From: JBEIHI01 sp964655245
Lineage (GTDB): Bacteria > Bdellovibrionota > UBA2394
DNA: 36,868 nucleotides
Reading direction: 5' to 3'
Assembly: GCA_964655245.1 (NCBI GenBank)
Contig: CAZZLQ010000017.1
Coordinates: 1-36,868, forward strand
The position numbers and the translations under genes are program-made. The notes under the pieces are model-generated. The model was not told where the DNA came from. It did no database searches and saw only the letters and a list, made by a program, of their open reading frames with translations. Shown piece by piece: positions 25,269-32,887 of the stretch (position 1 is the stretch's first letter; every line of letters begins with the position of its first letter).

Positions 25269-25635
25269 ATTGAGCTCATCAAGTTTAGCCTCACGCAGAA
25301 AATCAGAGCGGATCGACGCGCGAATCCTGGTTCAGCTGAGATCGGGTCAGGAGTTTGCCCAAGCCTACTCACAGAACATTTCTAAGGGCGGAATCTATCT
25401 CGAGACTTCTAATCTACCCGATCCGAATGCAACGATTGAGGTATCGTTTGATTTGTCGTCCCTCGCCGATTCGACTATTCCCCAAAGACTTGTTCTCACA
25501 GGAAAAGTAGTGCGGCTCATGACTATCCATGAGGGGGGCAAGCCTTTGCACAAAATCGCGATTCAGTTTGTTGATCTCGATCCATCCCTTCAATTGCAAA
25601 TCGACACTCTCTACGATCGGCTCTCTCGAAACTAG
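25258..25635 (+). CDS. PilZ-domain protein
   Basis: I take the ATG at 25258, which gives 125 residues; upstream in-frame codons lie inside uppP and translate to nonsense. The c-di-GMP-binding signature is complete: RRKSER (RxxxR) near residue 15 and NISKGGIYLET ((D/N)xSxxG) about 30 residues later, followed by a six-strand barrel (VLTGKVVRL, KIAIQFVDLD). Proteins made only of a PilZ domain usually act as adaptors that change a partner's activity when c-di-GMP rises. It overlaps uppP by 11 bases in another frame, which suggests a functional or expression link to envelope synthesis. Its stop overlaps the convergent 69-residue gene by four bases. Confidence 0.88.
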   Translation: MADELSSSSLASRRKSERIDARILVQLRSGQEFAQAYSQNISKGGIYLETSNLPDPNATIEVSFDLSSLADSTIPQRLVLTGKVVRLMTIHEGGKPLHKIAIQFVDLDPSLQLQIDTLYDRLSRN

Positions 25636-25841
25636 GCCCGCTTGCTGATCAAGAATCCTGTAGGCTTCACATCTGCCAAGCTCAGCTCGCCCCGCTCATT
25701 GTAGCCAAGGTGAATATTTTCGATGTCCGTCTTCTGAAGTGCATACACTCGCTCTCGACCCAAGCGATCACGAATGATCAAAGAGCGAGGACTTTTTAGT
25801 TTTTGACTGAGTGCCCATTCAAACAGCAAATCCCATTTCAT
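25632..25841 (-). CDS. Small protein of unknown function
   Basis: I do not recognise this 69-residue protein. It starts at an ATG with a clear GGAGGG ribosome-binding site nine bases upstream, 22 bases after the stop of the J-domain gene on the same strand, so it is very likely translated. It is basic at the centre (SPRSLIIRDRLGRERVYAL) and has no membrane segment or cysteine. The form is two short strands with a helix, possibly a small adaptor. Its 3' end overlaps the convergent PilZ gene by four bases. Confidence 0.7.
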   Translation of the reverse strand: MKWDLLFEWALSQKLKSPRSLIIRDRLGRERVYALQKTDIENIHLGYNERGELSLADVKPTGFLISKRA

Positions 25842-25863
25842 TTTGTCTGCCCTCCATTAGCAG

Positions 25864-26181
25864 TTAACCTTTGTTGGTTCTTAACTGATCCTCCAAAATC
25901 GTAAGATTCTCAAAAAGAGTGCTCGTGGCGCGGCTCAAACTTGGCTGCAACCTCAAAGGCAGTTTTTCAAACTGATGCAAATCCCCGAGGCGCGCCCGCA
26001 AGTCTGAGTTGCGTAGAATTTCATAGGAGCGCTGGATACGCAAAAAATACTCCAGCTTTCCACCACGATCAGGATGAAACCGCATGGCTCGCTCGTGAAA
26101 TGCATCACGAATCTCTTCTGCGCTTGCATCCCTTTGAATTCCGAGAAGCTCATAGGCAGTTTGCAATCCCATGAAGGACAT
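25864..26181 (-). CDS. J-domain protein
   Basis: The 105-residue protein begins with a J domain (TAYELLGIQRDASAEEIRDAF) whose HPD tripeptide is His36-Pro37-Asp38. These are the residues that stimulate DnaK ATPase. It lacks the Gly/Phe linker, zinc finger and client-binding domains of DnaJ. The remaining 40 residues are helical with a short charged tail, so it is a minimal type C J-protein that directs DnaK to some specific client. Starts at 26181 (MSFMGL) and 26172 are both possible. The small protein 22 bases downstream may be its partner. Confidence 0.87.
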   Translation of the reverse strand: MSFMGLQTAYELLGIQRDASAEEIRDAFHERAMRFHPDRGGKLEYFLRIQRSYEILRNSDLRARLGDLHQFEKLPLRLQPSLSRATSTLFENLTILEDQLRTNKG

Positions 26182-26270
26182 CTATCGCAAGGAAGATGCC
26201 AAGAAGGGTCAAGCGCAGGCACTAGTAACTTCAGTTGACACGTGACCTCAGTTGCACAATCGAGCCATTT

Positions 26271-26867
26271 TCAGCGTGAACGAAGTTTCACAATCAGATT
26301 TTTGGTTTCCTGAAGGGGAAGGCCCACAACATTTGAAAGCGAACCTTCAAGGCGATCTACGAGGCTTAAAGCCTTGCCTTGAATTCCGTAGGCCCCGGCC
26401 TTATCACGCCACTCACCCGTTTTGAGGTAGGCGTTGATGTCAGCTTGGGCGAGTGCTCGGAATCGAACAAATGATGTCACAAGCGCCATTTTGGGCCTTT
26501 GATCGCTCCAGCCACAGCAAACAGCTGTAATCACTCGATGTTTACGGCCGGATAGCCGAGAAAGCATTTCCACAGCGTCAGCACGAGAAGAGGGCTTTCC
26601 CAAGATCCGAGATCCCAACACCACGATCGTATCTGCCGAAACGACGATTTTTGCTCCCCCTTGAAATTCTTTGCCAAATTGCAAAAGACAGGCGCGCCAC
26701 TTATTGAGCGCTACTCGTTTAACATAAACGCGAGGCGACTCTGCTCTTCGAGGGCTTTCGTCTGTTTCGGGCACTCGTATGCTGAGAGCAAAATCATTTT
26801 TGAGCAGATCTCTTCGACGAGGACTTCCTGAAGCGAGAATAATTCTCTCGAGTGATTTTCGCTTCAC
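26271..26867 (-). CDS. maf: Maf-like nucleoside triphosphate pyrophosphatase
   Basis: The 198-residue enzyme has the Maf signature IILASGSPRRRDLL at the N-terminus, VVSADTIVVLGSRILGKP in the middle and DKAGAYGIQGKA in the second half. Maf proteins hydrolyse non-canonical or excess nucleotides (dTTP, UTP, modified pyrimidines) and are linked to septum control. The DKAGAYGIQG form is common in the dTTP/UTP (YhdE-type) group. It opens at a GTG that overlaps the yggS stop as GTGA, giving a coupled yggS-maf pair. Confidence 0.93.
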   Translation of the reverse strand: MKRKSLERIILASGSPRRRDLLKNDFALSIRVPETDESPRRAESPRVYVKRVALNKWRACLLQFGKEFQGGAKIVVSADTIVVLGSRILGKPSSRADAVEMLSRLSGRKHRVITAVCCGWSDQRPKMALVTSFVRFRALAQADINAYLKTGEWRDKAGAYGIQGKALSLVDRLEGSLSNVVGLPLQETKNLIVKLRSR

Positions 26868-27583
26868 TGATCAGCGTCTCGCTGAGGACGAGGACCAAAC
26901 AAAGCTTCTCCGACGCGGATAATATTTGACCCCTCTTCGATCGCCATCTCAAAATCGGCACTCATCCCCATACTTAAGAGGCGAAACACGGAGGGATCAG
27001 GATGTTGCGGCTTAAGCTTCTCAAAGAAGTCTTTCATCTCTTTGAAATACTCACGCGCCTTGAGGGGATCTCTTGACTGCGGCGGGATTGTCATCAAGCC
27101 GACAACTTGAATTCCTTTGATCTGGTTGAAGCGACCAAAGAGATTCTCGATGATGGGCATCGGCAGACCAGACTTTTGTCTTTCACTCCCCTGGTTTACT
27201 TGAATCAGAATAGGCATGGGGCCGCGAGGCACTTCTAATGACTCCACAACTCGTCCAATTCTTTCGGCCAACTCAAGAGAGTCCACCGATCCGATCGAGC
27301 TCGCATAAGGAACTAGGTGCTTAATCTTGTTCGACTGAAGACGTCCGATGAAATGCCATCGAATGTTCGTATCCAAAGTGAGGGGCGCCTTAGTCAGCAG
27401 CTCCTGGGCATAGTTCTCACCCATATCGGTAACGCCCAACTCAGAGGCTTCTCGGATCTTGTTTAGACTTTGCGCTTTCGACGCTCCCATAATCACGACC
27501 TGAGTCTGACCGAAGGGTGAGCGCTTCATTGCCTGACGAACTCGGCGCAAAATGTCTTGATATCGTTCAGCAATCGTTGTCAT
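26864..27583 (-). CDS. yggS: Pyridoxal phosphate homeostasis protein (YggS/PLPBP family)
   Basis: With the ATG at 27583 the protein has 239 residues, the normal length of the family. Lys36 in MGASKAQ matches the PLP-binding lysine of the E. coli protein. GENYAQEL, WHFIGRLQSNKIK, SVDSLELAERI, GLMTIPP, LSMGMSADFEMAIEEGSNIIRVG are all typical. It binds PLP and buffers vitamin B6 and amino-acid pools, without known catalysis. An open frame continues 52 codons upstream, but this is antisense to nadK and gives non-family sequence, so I reject it. The stop overlaps maf (GTGA). The start lies only nine bases from the nadK start on the other strand. Confidence 0.94.
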   Translation of the reverse strand: MTTIAERYQDILRRVRQAMKRSPFGQTQVVIMGASKAQSLNKIREASELGVTDMGENYAQELLTKAPLTLDTNIRWHFIGRLQSNKIKHLVPYASSIGSVDSLELAERIGRVVESLEVPRGPMPILIQVNQGSERQKSGLPMPIIENLFGRFNQIKGIQVVGLMTIPPQSRDPLKAREYFKEMKDFFEKLKPQHPDPSVFRLLSMGMSADFEMAIEEGSNIIRVGEALFGPRPQRDADQ

Positions 27584-27592
27584 CAATATGTA

Positions 27593-28567
27593 GTGAAAGT
27601 ATCTCGTAAAAAGCTTTCGGCGAGCAAGTCGGTCTTCTTCGAATCCATTGGAGTCATTGTGAAGGAAAACGATCGAGAGGCTATACAGGCCCTCAAACGC
27701 ATTCTTTCGACCCTTGAGGGATTTAAACGGGACTATCATTTCTACATCGAAAACAAGGCAGCGCGTCTAGCGGGGATCTCTAAACGCTCCTTTGTCAAAC
27801 CTCTCGCCATGGATCGACTGGAAAAATCCGTTGATCTCTTGATTGCAATTGGAGGCGACGGAACAATCCTGCGCAGTGCCCGCCACCTTCTCTCAGGCAA
27901 CTCCTGGCAAAAGTCCCTGATCCTGGGTGTCAACGCAGGCCATCTTGGCTTTCTCACATTCCTCAGTATGCAAGAGGCGGAGCGCTCCATTCGAATGCTT
28001 CTCCAAAATCCATCCAAAGCGCGGGTGGATCGTCGAAGCTGTCTTGAAGTGCAGGTTGAGCGCGGTGGTCGGGTTATCAAAACCTTTCATGCACTGAACG
28101 AGGCGGTTGTTAGCAAGGGCAGCCTGTCACGAATTTTTGAGTTACATGTCGAGATTGACGGCGAATTCCTCTCTTCCTATCGAGCCGACGGCCTGATTGT
28201 TTCAACTCCCACAGGATCAACCGCCTACAATTTGGCTGCGGGTGGATCCATCTTAGAACCAGCCGTGACTGCCCTTCAACTCACCCCCATTTGTCCCCAA
28301 TCACTTTCGAACAAGCCTATTGTGGTTTCGGACATCCATCAGATTTGTTTGCGACTTGGAAAGCACTCAGCAGATGTCTTTTTGACCCTCGATGGACAAA
28401 TGGGCTGTAAGGTCGGCGCCAACGATCGGCTGAAGATCACCAAATCCATCAAAAGTATCGGATTTGTCCAAACTCCAGACCAAAACGCAGCGCAGTATTT
28501 TCATTCTTTGCGTCAAAAGCTGAAGTGGGGCCTCGGTTCTCATTTGGCGTTTGGTCGAAGCACATGA
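27593..28567 (+). CDS. nadK: NAD kinase
   Basis: The enzyme phosphorylates NAD to NADP. It shows the GGDGT motif (AIGGDGTILRSARHL), LGVNAGHLGFLT, LNEAVVSKG, the DGLIVSTPTGSTAYNLAAGG block and PICPQSLSNKPIVV. With the GTG at 27593 it has 324 residues; a TTG at 27557 would add 12 residues and make the gene overlap yggS head to head. The family N-terminus (SIGVIVKENDREAIQ) begins about 18 residues after the GTG, so GTG is adequate. Neither start has a strong ribosome-binding site. It is first in a run nadK - phosphatase - rapZ. Confidence 0.93.
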   Translation: MKVSRKKLSASKSVFFESIGVIVKENDREAIQALKRILSTLEGFKRDYHFYIENKAARLAGISKRSFVKPLAMDRLEKSVDLLIAIGGDGTILRSARHLLSGNSWQKSLILGVNAGHLGFLTFLSMQEAERSIRMLLQNPSKARVDRRSCLEVQVERGGRVIKTFHALNEAVVSKGSLSRIFELHVEIDGEFLSSYRADGLIVSTPTGSTAYNLAAGGSILEPAVTALQLTPICPQSLSNKPIVVSDIHQICLRLGKHSADVFLTLDGQMGCKVGANDRLKITKSIKSIGFVQTPDQNAAQYFHSLRQKLKWGLGSHLAFGRST

Positions 28568-28586
28568 TAGTTTTACAATTAAGATT

Positions 28587-29309
28587 ATGAAGGTTCGATC
28601 CTGCGCCATCTCTGATGTCGGCCGAAAAAGGCAAAAAAATGAAGATTCCTATCTCATCAACGATGAGCTTCAGCTGTTTATTGTTGCCGACGGAATGGGT
28701 GGACATGCAGGGGGAGAGTTCGCCTCTCGATTGGCCATCACCACTATCGAGGATGGCCTTCGGGGAAAGAAAGAGAGTGATCAAGGCGAAGATGTCATTC
28801 GCAAAGCAATCGTTGATGCGGGACTTAAGATTGTTTCGAAAGCTGATGAAGACCGAGCTCTTCGCGGGATGGGAACCACTGTCATTTGCCTTCACCTTGA
28901 ACCCAAAAAAGCTATTTTAGCTCATGTCGGCGATTCAAGAGGCTATTTGTTTCGAGATGGAGTCTTAGAGCAAATCACCGACGATCACAGCTTGGTCAAC
29001 GAGCAGGTAAAGAGCGGCTTGATCACCGCTGAGGAAGCCAAAACCCATCAGTTCAAGAACATCATTACCCGATCTGTTGGTGTGACTCCGGATGTTGAAG
29101 TTGATGTGATGACGAAAAAAGTGAAAGCAGGAGATGCTTTTCTACTTTGTTCAGATGGGCTCAGCAACCTCGTGGACCTCAGAGAAATGGAAGCTGAGCT
29201 TCGTGAGAAGGAACCTGTTCTTGCTGCCAAAGCAATGGTCGATCTTGCGAATAAGCGCGGTGGAGACGACAATATTACTCTTGTTCTGGCCGAAATCGTG
29301 GAGCTTTAA
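28587..29309 (+). CDS. PP2C-family (PPM) serine/threonine phosphatase
   Basis: The 240-residue enzyme has all PPM motifs in order: DVGRKRQKNEDSYL (Asp10, Arg13 region), VADGMGGHAGGE with metal ligand Asp35, GMGTTVICL, AHVGDSRGYLF, QITDDHSLV, FLLCSDGLSNLV and GGDDNITLVLAEI. It is the soluble Stp/PrpC type, dephosphorylating targets of bacterial Ser/Thr kinases with Mn or Mg. No Hanks-type kinase is in the window. I chose the ATG at 28587; the frame's upstream part lies in nadK. The rapZ ATG follows its stop codon directly, with no base between. Confidence 0.95.
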   Translation: MKVRSCAISDVGRKRQKNEDSYLINDELQLFIVADGMGGHAGGEFASRLAITTIEDGLRGKKESDQGEDVIRKAIVDAGLKIVSKADEDRALRGMGTTVICLHLEPKKAILAHVGDSRGYLFRDGVLEQITDDHSLVNEQVKSGLITAEEAKTHQFKNIITRSVGVTPDVEVDVMTKKVKAGDAFLLCSDGLSNLVDLREMEAELREKEPVLAAKAMVDLANKRGGDDNITLVLAEIVEL

Positions 29310-30185
29310 ATGCTCAACAAACTGATTATCATCTCGGGGCTGTCTGGATCAGGGAAATCCTCTGCTCTTAATGCCTTCGAAGATCTCGATTTCTATGCGG
29401 TCGACAATCTGCCAATCAAACTTTTCGAAAAATTTTTGGAAGTTGTTGATGCGGGTTCAGGTGAGCTCTCAAAAGTAGCGATGGTCATGGATCTAAGAGA
29501 TCGTGATTTTGCCGACACTTATCCCACCGTGTTTCGAAAAATTTTAAGTCGCTACAAGAATGTTGAGATTTTGTTTCTCGATGCCTCCGATGAAGTACTC
29601 ACGCGAAGGTTTTCCGAAACCAGACGAAAACATCCTTTGTCTGCACAAAGTGTTGCTGAGGGGATCGCCGCCGAGAGAAAAATTTTGGGAGATCTCAAAG
29701 ATCTCGCCACTGGACTCATCGATACCTCCGCCATGGATGTTCACTCTTTGAAGAAACGGATCATCGAGCAGTTCGGTACTCAAGGCGCTCAGCGCATGCA
29801 AGTGCGATTGATCTCTTTTGGCTTCAAATATGGGCCCCCCAAAAATGCCGATATGCTCATCGATGTTCGATTTCTCAGCAACCCCCACTTTGTCCCAGAG
29901 CTCAAAGACTTTACGGGCCTTGACGCGCAAGTAGCTGCCTACATTAAGGGTGATCCGGCCTGCTCGGAGTTCATCACCAAAACTGAGGAGTACTTGAAGT
30001 TTCTCATCCCGCACTATGCCAAAGAGGGTAAGTCCTATTTGACCATAGGCATTGGCTGCACAGGCGGCAAACATCGCTCCGTTTTTTTGGCTGAAGAGAT
30101 GGCCCAGCATCTTAAGGCCCAACTCGAAGGGGCCTTTTCCATTACCGTTGAACACCAAGATCTACGGCTAAACCCTCGCCCCTAA
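29310..30185 (+). CDS. rapZ: RapZ/YvcJ-family nucleotide-binding protein
   Basis: The 291-residue protein has an N-terminal P-loop GLSGSGKS, then FYAVDNLP, and the C-terminal nucleotide-binding region YLTIGIGCTGGKHRSVFLAEE with the LNPRP end typical of the UPF0042 family. In E. coli RapZ binds small RNAs and UDP-GlcNAc to control glmS; in Gram-positives YvcJ affects competence and cell-wall metabolism. A role in amino-sugar balance would fit the surface-sugar genes here, but this is inference. It abuts the phosphatase gene and lies 66 bases before metK. Confidence 0.93.
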   Translation: MLNKLIIISGLSGSGKSSALNAFEDLDFYAVDNLPIKLFEKFLEVVDAGSGELSKVAMVMDLRDRDFADTYPTVFRKILSRYKNVEILFLDASDEVLTRRFSETRRKHPLSAQSVAEGIAAERKILGDLKDLATGLIDTSAMDVHSLKKRIIEQFGTQGAQRMQVRLISFGFKYGPPKNADMLIDVRFLSNPHFVPELKDFTGLDAQVAAYIKGDPACSEFITKTEEYLKFLIPHYAKEGKSYLTIGIGCTGGKHRSVFLAEEMAQHLKAQLEGAFSITVEHQDLRLNPRP

Positions 30186-30201
30186 AGAGCCGCATTCCCC
30201 A

Positions 30202-30245
30202 CTAGACTAGCCCCCCCACCCCTCCTAAATTCTAGTTTAGAGGAG
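30202..30245 (+). promoter_or_regulatory. Candidate RNA switch in the metK leader hiding the ribosome-binding site
   Basis: Two competing pairings are visible. (a) CTCCTAAA at 30222-30229 pairs with TTTA at 30236-30239 and GGAG at 30242-30245 across a GA bulge and a 6-base loop, burying the metK Shine-Dalgarno sequence. (b) CTAGACTAG at 30202-30210 pairs with CTAGTTTAG at 30232-30240 over nine positions (one G-U), which would leave GGAG unpaired by (a). In (b) the loop CTCCT could instead pair with AGGAG as a pseudoknot. The arrangement recalls metK-linked SAM-sensing leaders, but I see no match to the SAM/SAH or SMK sequence consensus. Confidence 0.55.
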
Positions 30246-30251
30246 TTTTTC

Positions 30252-31427
30252 ATGTTTACTGCAGGTAAGAACCGCCCATTCTTGTTCAGTTCGGAAAGTG
30301 TTACGGAAGGTCATCCAGACAAAATTGCCGATCAGATTTCTGATGCCATTTTGGACGCCATTCTCTCTCAAGATTCAAAGGCTCGAGTTGCCTGTGAGAC
30401 GCTGGTGAATACTGGACTCGCCCTCATTTCGGGTGAGATCACCACGAGCTGTTATGTGCATATGCCTGACATTGTTCGAAAGACCATCCAACAAATCGGA
30501 TACACAGATTCGTCAATGGGCTTTGATTACAAAACATGTGCTGTCATGACGTCGATTGATCGACAGAGCCCTGACATTGATATGGGCGTGACTGAAGGCG
30601 AAGGAATGTTCAAGGAACAAGGAGCCGGAGATCAAGGCATGATGTTTGGCTATGCGTGCAATGAAACTCCTAGTTTGATGCCAGCTCCGATCGAGTTTTC
30701 CCATCGCATTACAAAGCGGTTGGCCGAAGTAAGAAAGCAGGGTCTGGTGGACTTTCTGAGACCAGATGGAAAGGCTCAAGTCACCGTGAAGTACGAGAAC
30801 CTAAAGCCTGTGGGTATTCACACAGTCGTTCTCTCCACTCAACATGATGAGAAAGTCAGCCATGCCAAGCTTTCAGAGGCCATGACCGAACTCGTGATCA
30901 AAAAAGTTTTGCCGGAAGAGCTGCTCTCCAAGGACACCCGCCTCTTGATTAATCCAACAGGTCGTTTTGTTGTGGGAGGTCCTCAGGGAGATTGCGGCCT
31001 TACTGGTCGAAAGATCATTGTCGATACCTACGGCGGCGCTGCCCCTCATGGTGGTGGAGCCTTCTCTGGGAAGGATCCCACCAAAGTTGATCGTTCAGCG
31101 GCTTATATGGCGCGCTATATTGCTAAGAATGTCGTGGCCTCAGGTGCAGCCGATCGCTGTACCTTTCAATTGGCGTATGCAATCGGCGTCGCAGAGCCCG
31201 TTTCAGCAACAGTTGATTGCGCTGGAACCAACAAAGTGTCCGAAGAAAACATCGAGGCTGCGATTCGCGAGGTCTTCGGAATGAAGCCAGCGCAAATCAT
31301 CAAAACATTAGATCTCCAAAAACCCGTCTATTCAAAAACAGCGGCTTACGGTCACTTTGGACGCAATGAATTTAGTTGGGAAAAGACCGATCGGGCAGCC
31401 GATCTCAAACGATTGCTAAAGATTTAG
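30252..31427 (+). CDS. metK: S-adenosylmethionine synthetase
   Basis: The 391-residue enzyme makes SAM from methionine and ATP. SESVTEGHPDK (His21-Asp23-Lys24) binds ATP, GAGDQGMMFGYA is the central family motif, and GGGAFSGKDPTKVDRS forms the mobile loop with its phosphate-binding lysines; RFVVGGPQGDCGLTGRKII is present. Length and motifs are those of the normal bacterial enzyme. The Shine-Dalgarno GGAG lies six bases from the ATG inside a leader that can hide it. ahcY follows on the same strand, so SAM synthesis and SAH removal are transcribed together. Confidence 0.98.
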   Translation: MFTAGKNRPFLFSSESVTEGHPDKIADQISDAILDAILSQDSKARVACETLVNTGLALISGEITTSCYVHMPDIVRKTIQQIGYTDSSMGFDYKTCAVMTSIDRQSPDIDMGVTEGEGMFKEQGAGDQGMMFGYACNETPSLMPAPIEFSHRITKRLAEVRKQGLVDFLRPDGKAQVTVKYENLKPVGIHTVVLSTQHDEKVSHAKLSEAMTELVIKKVLPEELLSKDTRLLINPTGRFVVGGPQGDCGLTGRKIIVDTYGGAAPHGGGAFSGKDPTKVDRSAAYMARYIAKNVVASGAADRCTFQLAYAIGVAEPVSATVDCAGTNKVSEENIEAAIREVFGMKPAQIIKTLDLQKPVYSKTAAYGHFGRNEFSWEKTDRAADLKRLLKI

Positions 31428-31458
31428 GATGAGCTCAATGAAGAAATCAGGAGGAAGT

Positions 31459-32814
31459 ATGTCAAAACCCGCAACAAAAATTTCTTTTGCCAAGAAAGAC
31501 TACAGAGTTTGCCAAGCAGCAATGGATGATGCTCGGGAGTTTAAGCGGCTCGCCGAATGGGGCCGAAAGGAAATCGAGATTGCTGAAACCGAAATGCCCG
31601 GCCTCATGCAGCTTCGACGAGAGTATGGAAAGAAGAAGCCCCTGAAGGGTGCTCGCATCACTGGCTGCCTTCACATGACCATCCAAACGGCCGTACTGAT
31701 TGAAACCTTGGTCGACCTTGGCGCAAAAGTACGCTGGTCCTCTTGCAATATTTTCTCCACCCAAGATCACGCCGCCGTGGCCATGGCAGCCGCTGGCATC
31801 CCCGTCTACGCATGGAAAGGGGAGACCAACGAAGAATACGATTGGTGTATTGAGCAAACGATTGAAGGCTGGGGCCCTGAGGGCTTTGATCTCATCTTGG
31901 ATGATGGTGGTGACCTGACCAATATGGTTCACCTGCCGAAATACTCGCACCTGCTCAAAAAGTTGGTGGGTGTTTCCGAAGAAACCACTACGGGTGTTCA
32001 TAATTTAGAAAAAATGCTCACTGAGGGACGACTGAAGATCCCAGCAATCAACGTGAATGATTCGGTGACGAAGAGCAAATTCGACAACCTGTACGGCTGC
32101 CGCGAATCTTTGGCAGACGGAATTAAGCGGGCAACTGATGTGATGCTTGCTGGCAAAGTGGTTGTGGTTGCAGGATACGGAGATGTGGGCAAGGGCTGCG
32201 CCAAGTCCATGGACTCATATGGCGCCCGAGTGTTGGTGACGGAGATCGATCCGATCTGCGCCCTTCAGGCGGCGATGGAAGGCTATGAAGTCACAACCAT
32301 GGAAGAAGCTGCCTCAGTAGCTGACATTTTTGTCACGGCCAGCGGGTGCTGCGACGTCATCACTGAAAAGCACTTTAGTAAGATGAAGGACGGCGCCATT
32401 GTTTGTAATATCGGACACTTCGATATTGAGATTGATATGGCCTGGCTCAACGCCAATTCCAAGAAAGACCAAATCAAGCCACAAGTTGATAAACACACTC
32501 TGAAGAACGGACGAAATATTATCGTGTTGGCCGAAGGCCGTCTGGTCAACTTAGGCTGCGGTACGGGACATCCTTCATTTGTGATGAGCAACTCGTTTTG
32601 CAACCAAGTCATGGCTCAGATTGATTTGTGGGAAAACAAAACTAAATACAAAAAGGTCGCGGTCTACCGACTTCCCAAAGAGTTGGATGAAAAGGTCGCC
32701 GCGATGCACTTGGACAAGATTGGCGTCAAACTTACCAAGCTGACCTCAAAGCAAAGCAAGTACCTGGGCCTCGCCACTGATGGCCCATTTAAACCTGAAC
32801 ACTACAAGTATTAA
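31459..32814 (+). CDS. ahcY: S-adenosylhomocysteinase
   Basis: The 451-residue enzyme splits S-adenosylhomocysteine to adenosine and homocysteine with bound NAD. Features are GLMQLRREYG, CLHMTIQTAVLIETL, NIFSTQDHAAVA, the NAD motif AGYGDVGKGCA, SGCCDVITEKHF and the C-terminal FKPEHYKY whose lysine and tyrosine complete the NAD site of the neighbouring subunit. I chose the ATG at 31459 because AGGAGG lies just before it; an in-frame ATG at 31429 has no such signal. metK ends 31 bases upstream. It is the last gene before a strong intrinsic terminator. Confidence 0.97.
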   Translation: MSKPATKISFAKKDYRVCQAAMDDAREFKRLAEWGRKEIEIAETEMPGLMQLRREYGKKKPLKGARITGCLHMTIQTAVLIETLVDLGAKVRWSSCNIFSTQDHAAVAMAAAGIPVYAWKGETNEEYDWCIEQTIEGWGPEGFDLILDDGGDLTNMVHLPKYSHLLKKLVGVSEETTTGVHNLEKMLTEGRLKIPAINVNDSVTKSKFDNLYGCRESLADGIKRATDVMLAGKVVVVAGYGDVGKGCAKSMDSYGARVLVTEIDPICALQAAMEGYEVTTMEEAASVADIFVTASGCCDVITEKHFSKMKDGAIVCNIGHFDIEIDMAWLNANSKKDQIKPQVDKHTLKNGRNIIVLAEGRLVNLGCGTGHPSFVMSNSFCNQVMAQIDLWENKTKYKKVAVYRLPKELDEKVAAMHLDKIGVKLTKLTSKQSKYLGLATDGPFKPEHYKY

Positions 32815-32826
32815 TCAACGAATCAG

Positions 32827-32865
32827 CCTTGCTGCAGTCCACTCAGGATGCAGCAAGGTTTTCTT
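32827..32865 (+). terminator. Rho-independent terminator after ahcY
   Basis: CCTTGCTGCA (32827-32836) and TGCAGCAAGG (32849-32858) form a perfect ten-pair stem with a 12-base loop, followed by TTTTCTT. It lies 12 bases after the ahcY stop. It should end the metK-ahcY transcript before the convergent wzi gene. Confidence 0.88.
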
Positions 32866-32887
32866 GAAACCTCAGTTCGCTGATCTT

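Noticed and set aside
26221..26270. Repeated TCAGTTG around a CACGTG core
   Set aside because: Two 7-base repeats 18 bases apart between the J-domain and maf genes are too short to call a site; no promoter hexamers are placed sensibly around them.
27584..27739. Upstream extension of yggS by 52 codons
   Set aside because: The added residues do not resemble the family, lie antisense inside nadK, and the ATG at 27583 gives the standard length with Lys36 in register.
29544..30158. 204-codon open frame on the minus strand
   Set aside because: Antisense to rapZ, with no ribosome-binding site or recognisable domain.
30186..30251. Known SAM/SAH or SMK riboswitch
   Set aside because: The topology is similar, but the stems and loop do not match the conserved bases of those families as I know them, so I list it only as a candidate new element.
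31462..32001. 179-codon open frame on the minus strand
   Set aside because: Antisense to the highly conserved ahcY; a long frame here follows from that gene's codon use.
32827..32865. Terminator serving wzi as well
   Set aside because: Read on the minus strand the stem lacks a following T-run, so I assign it only to ahcY.
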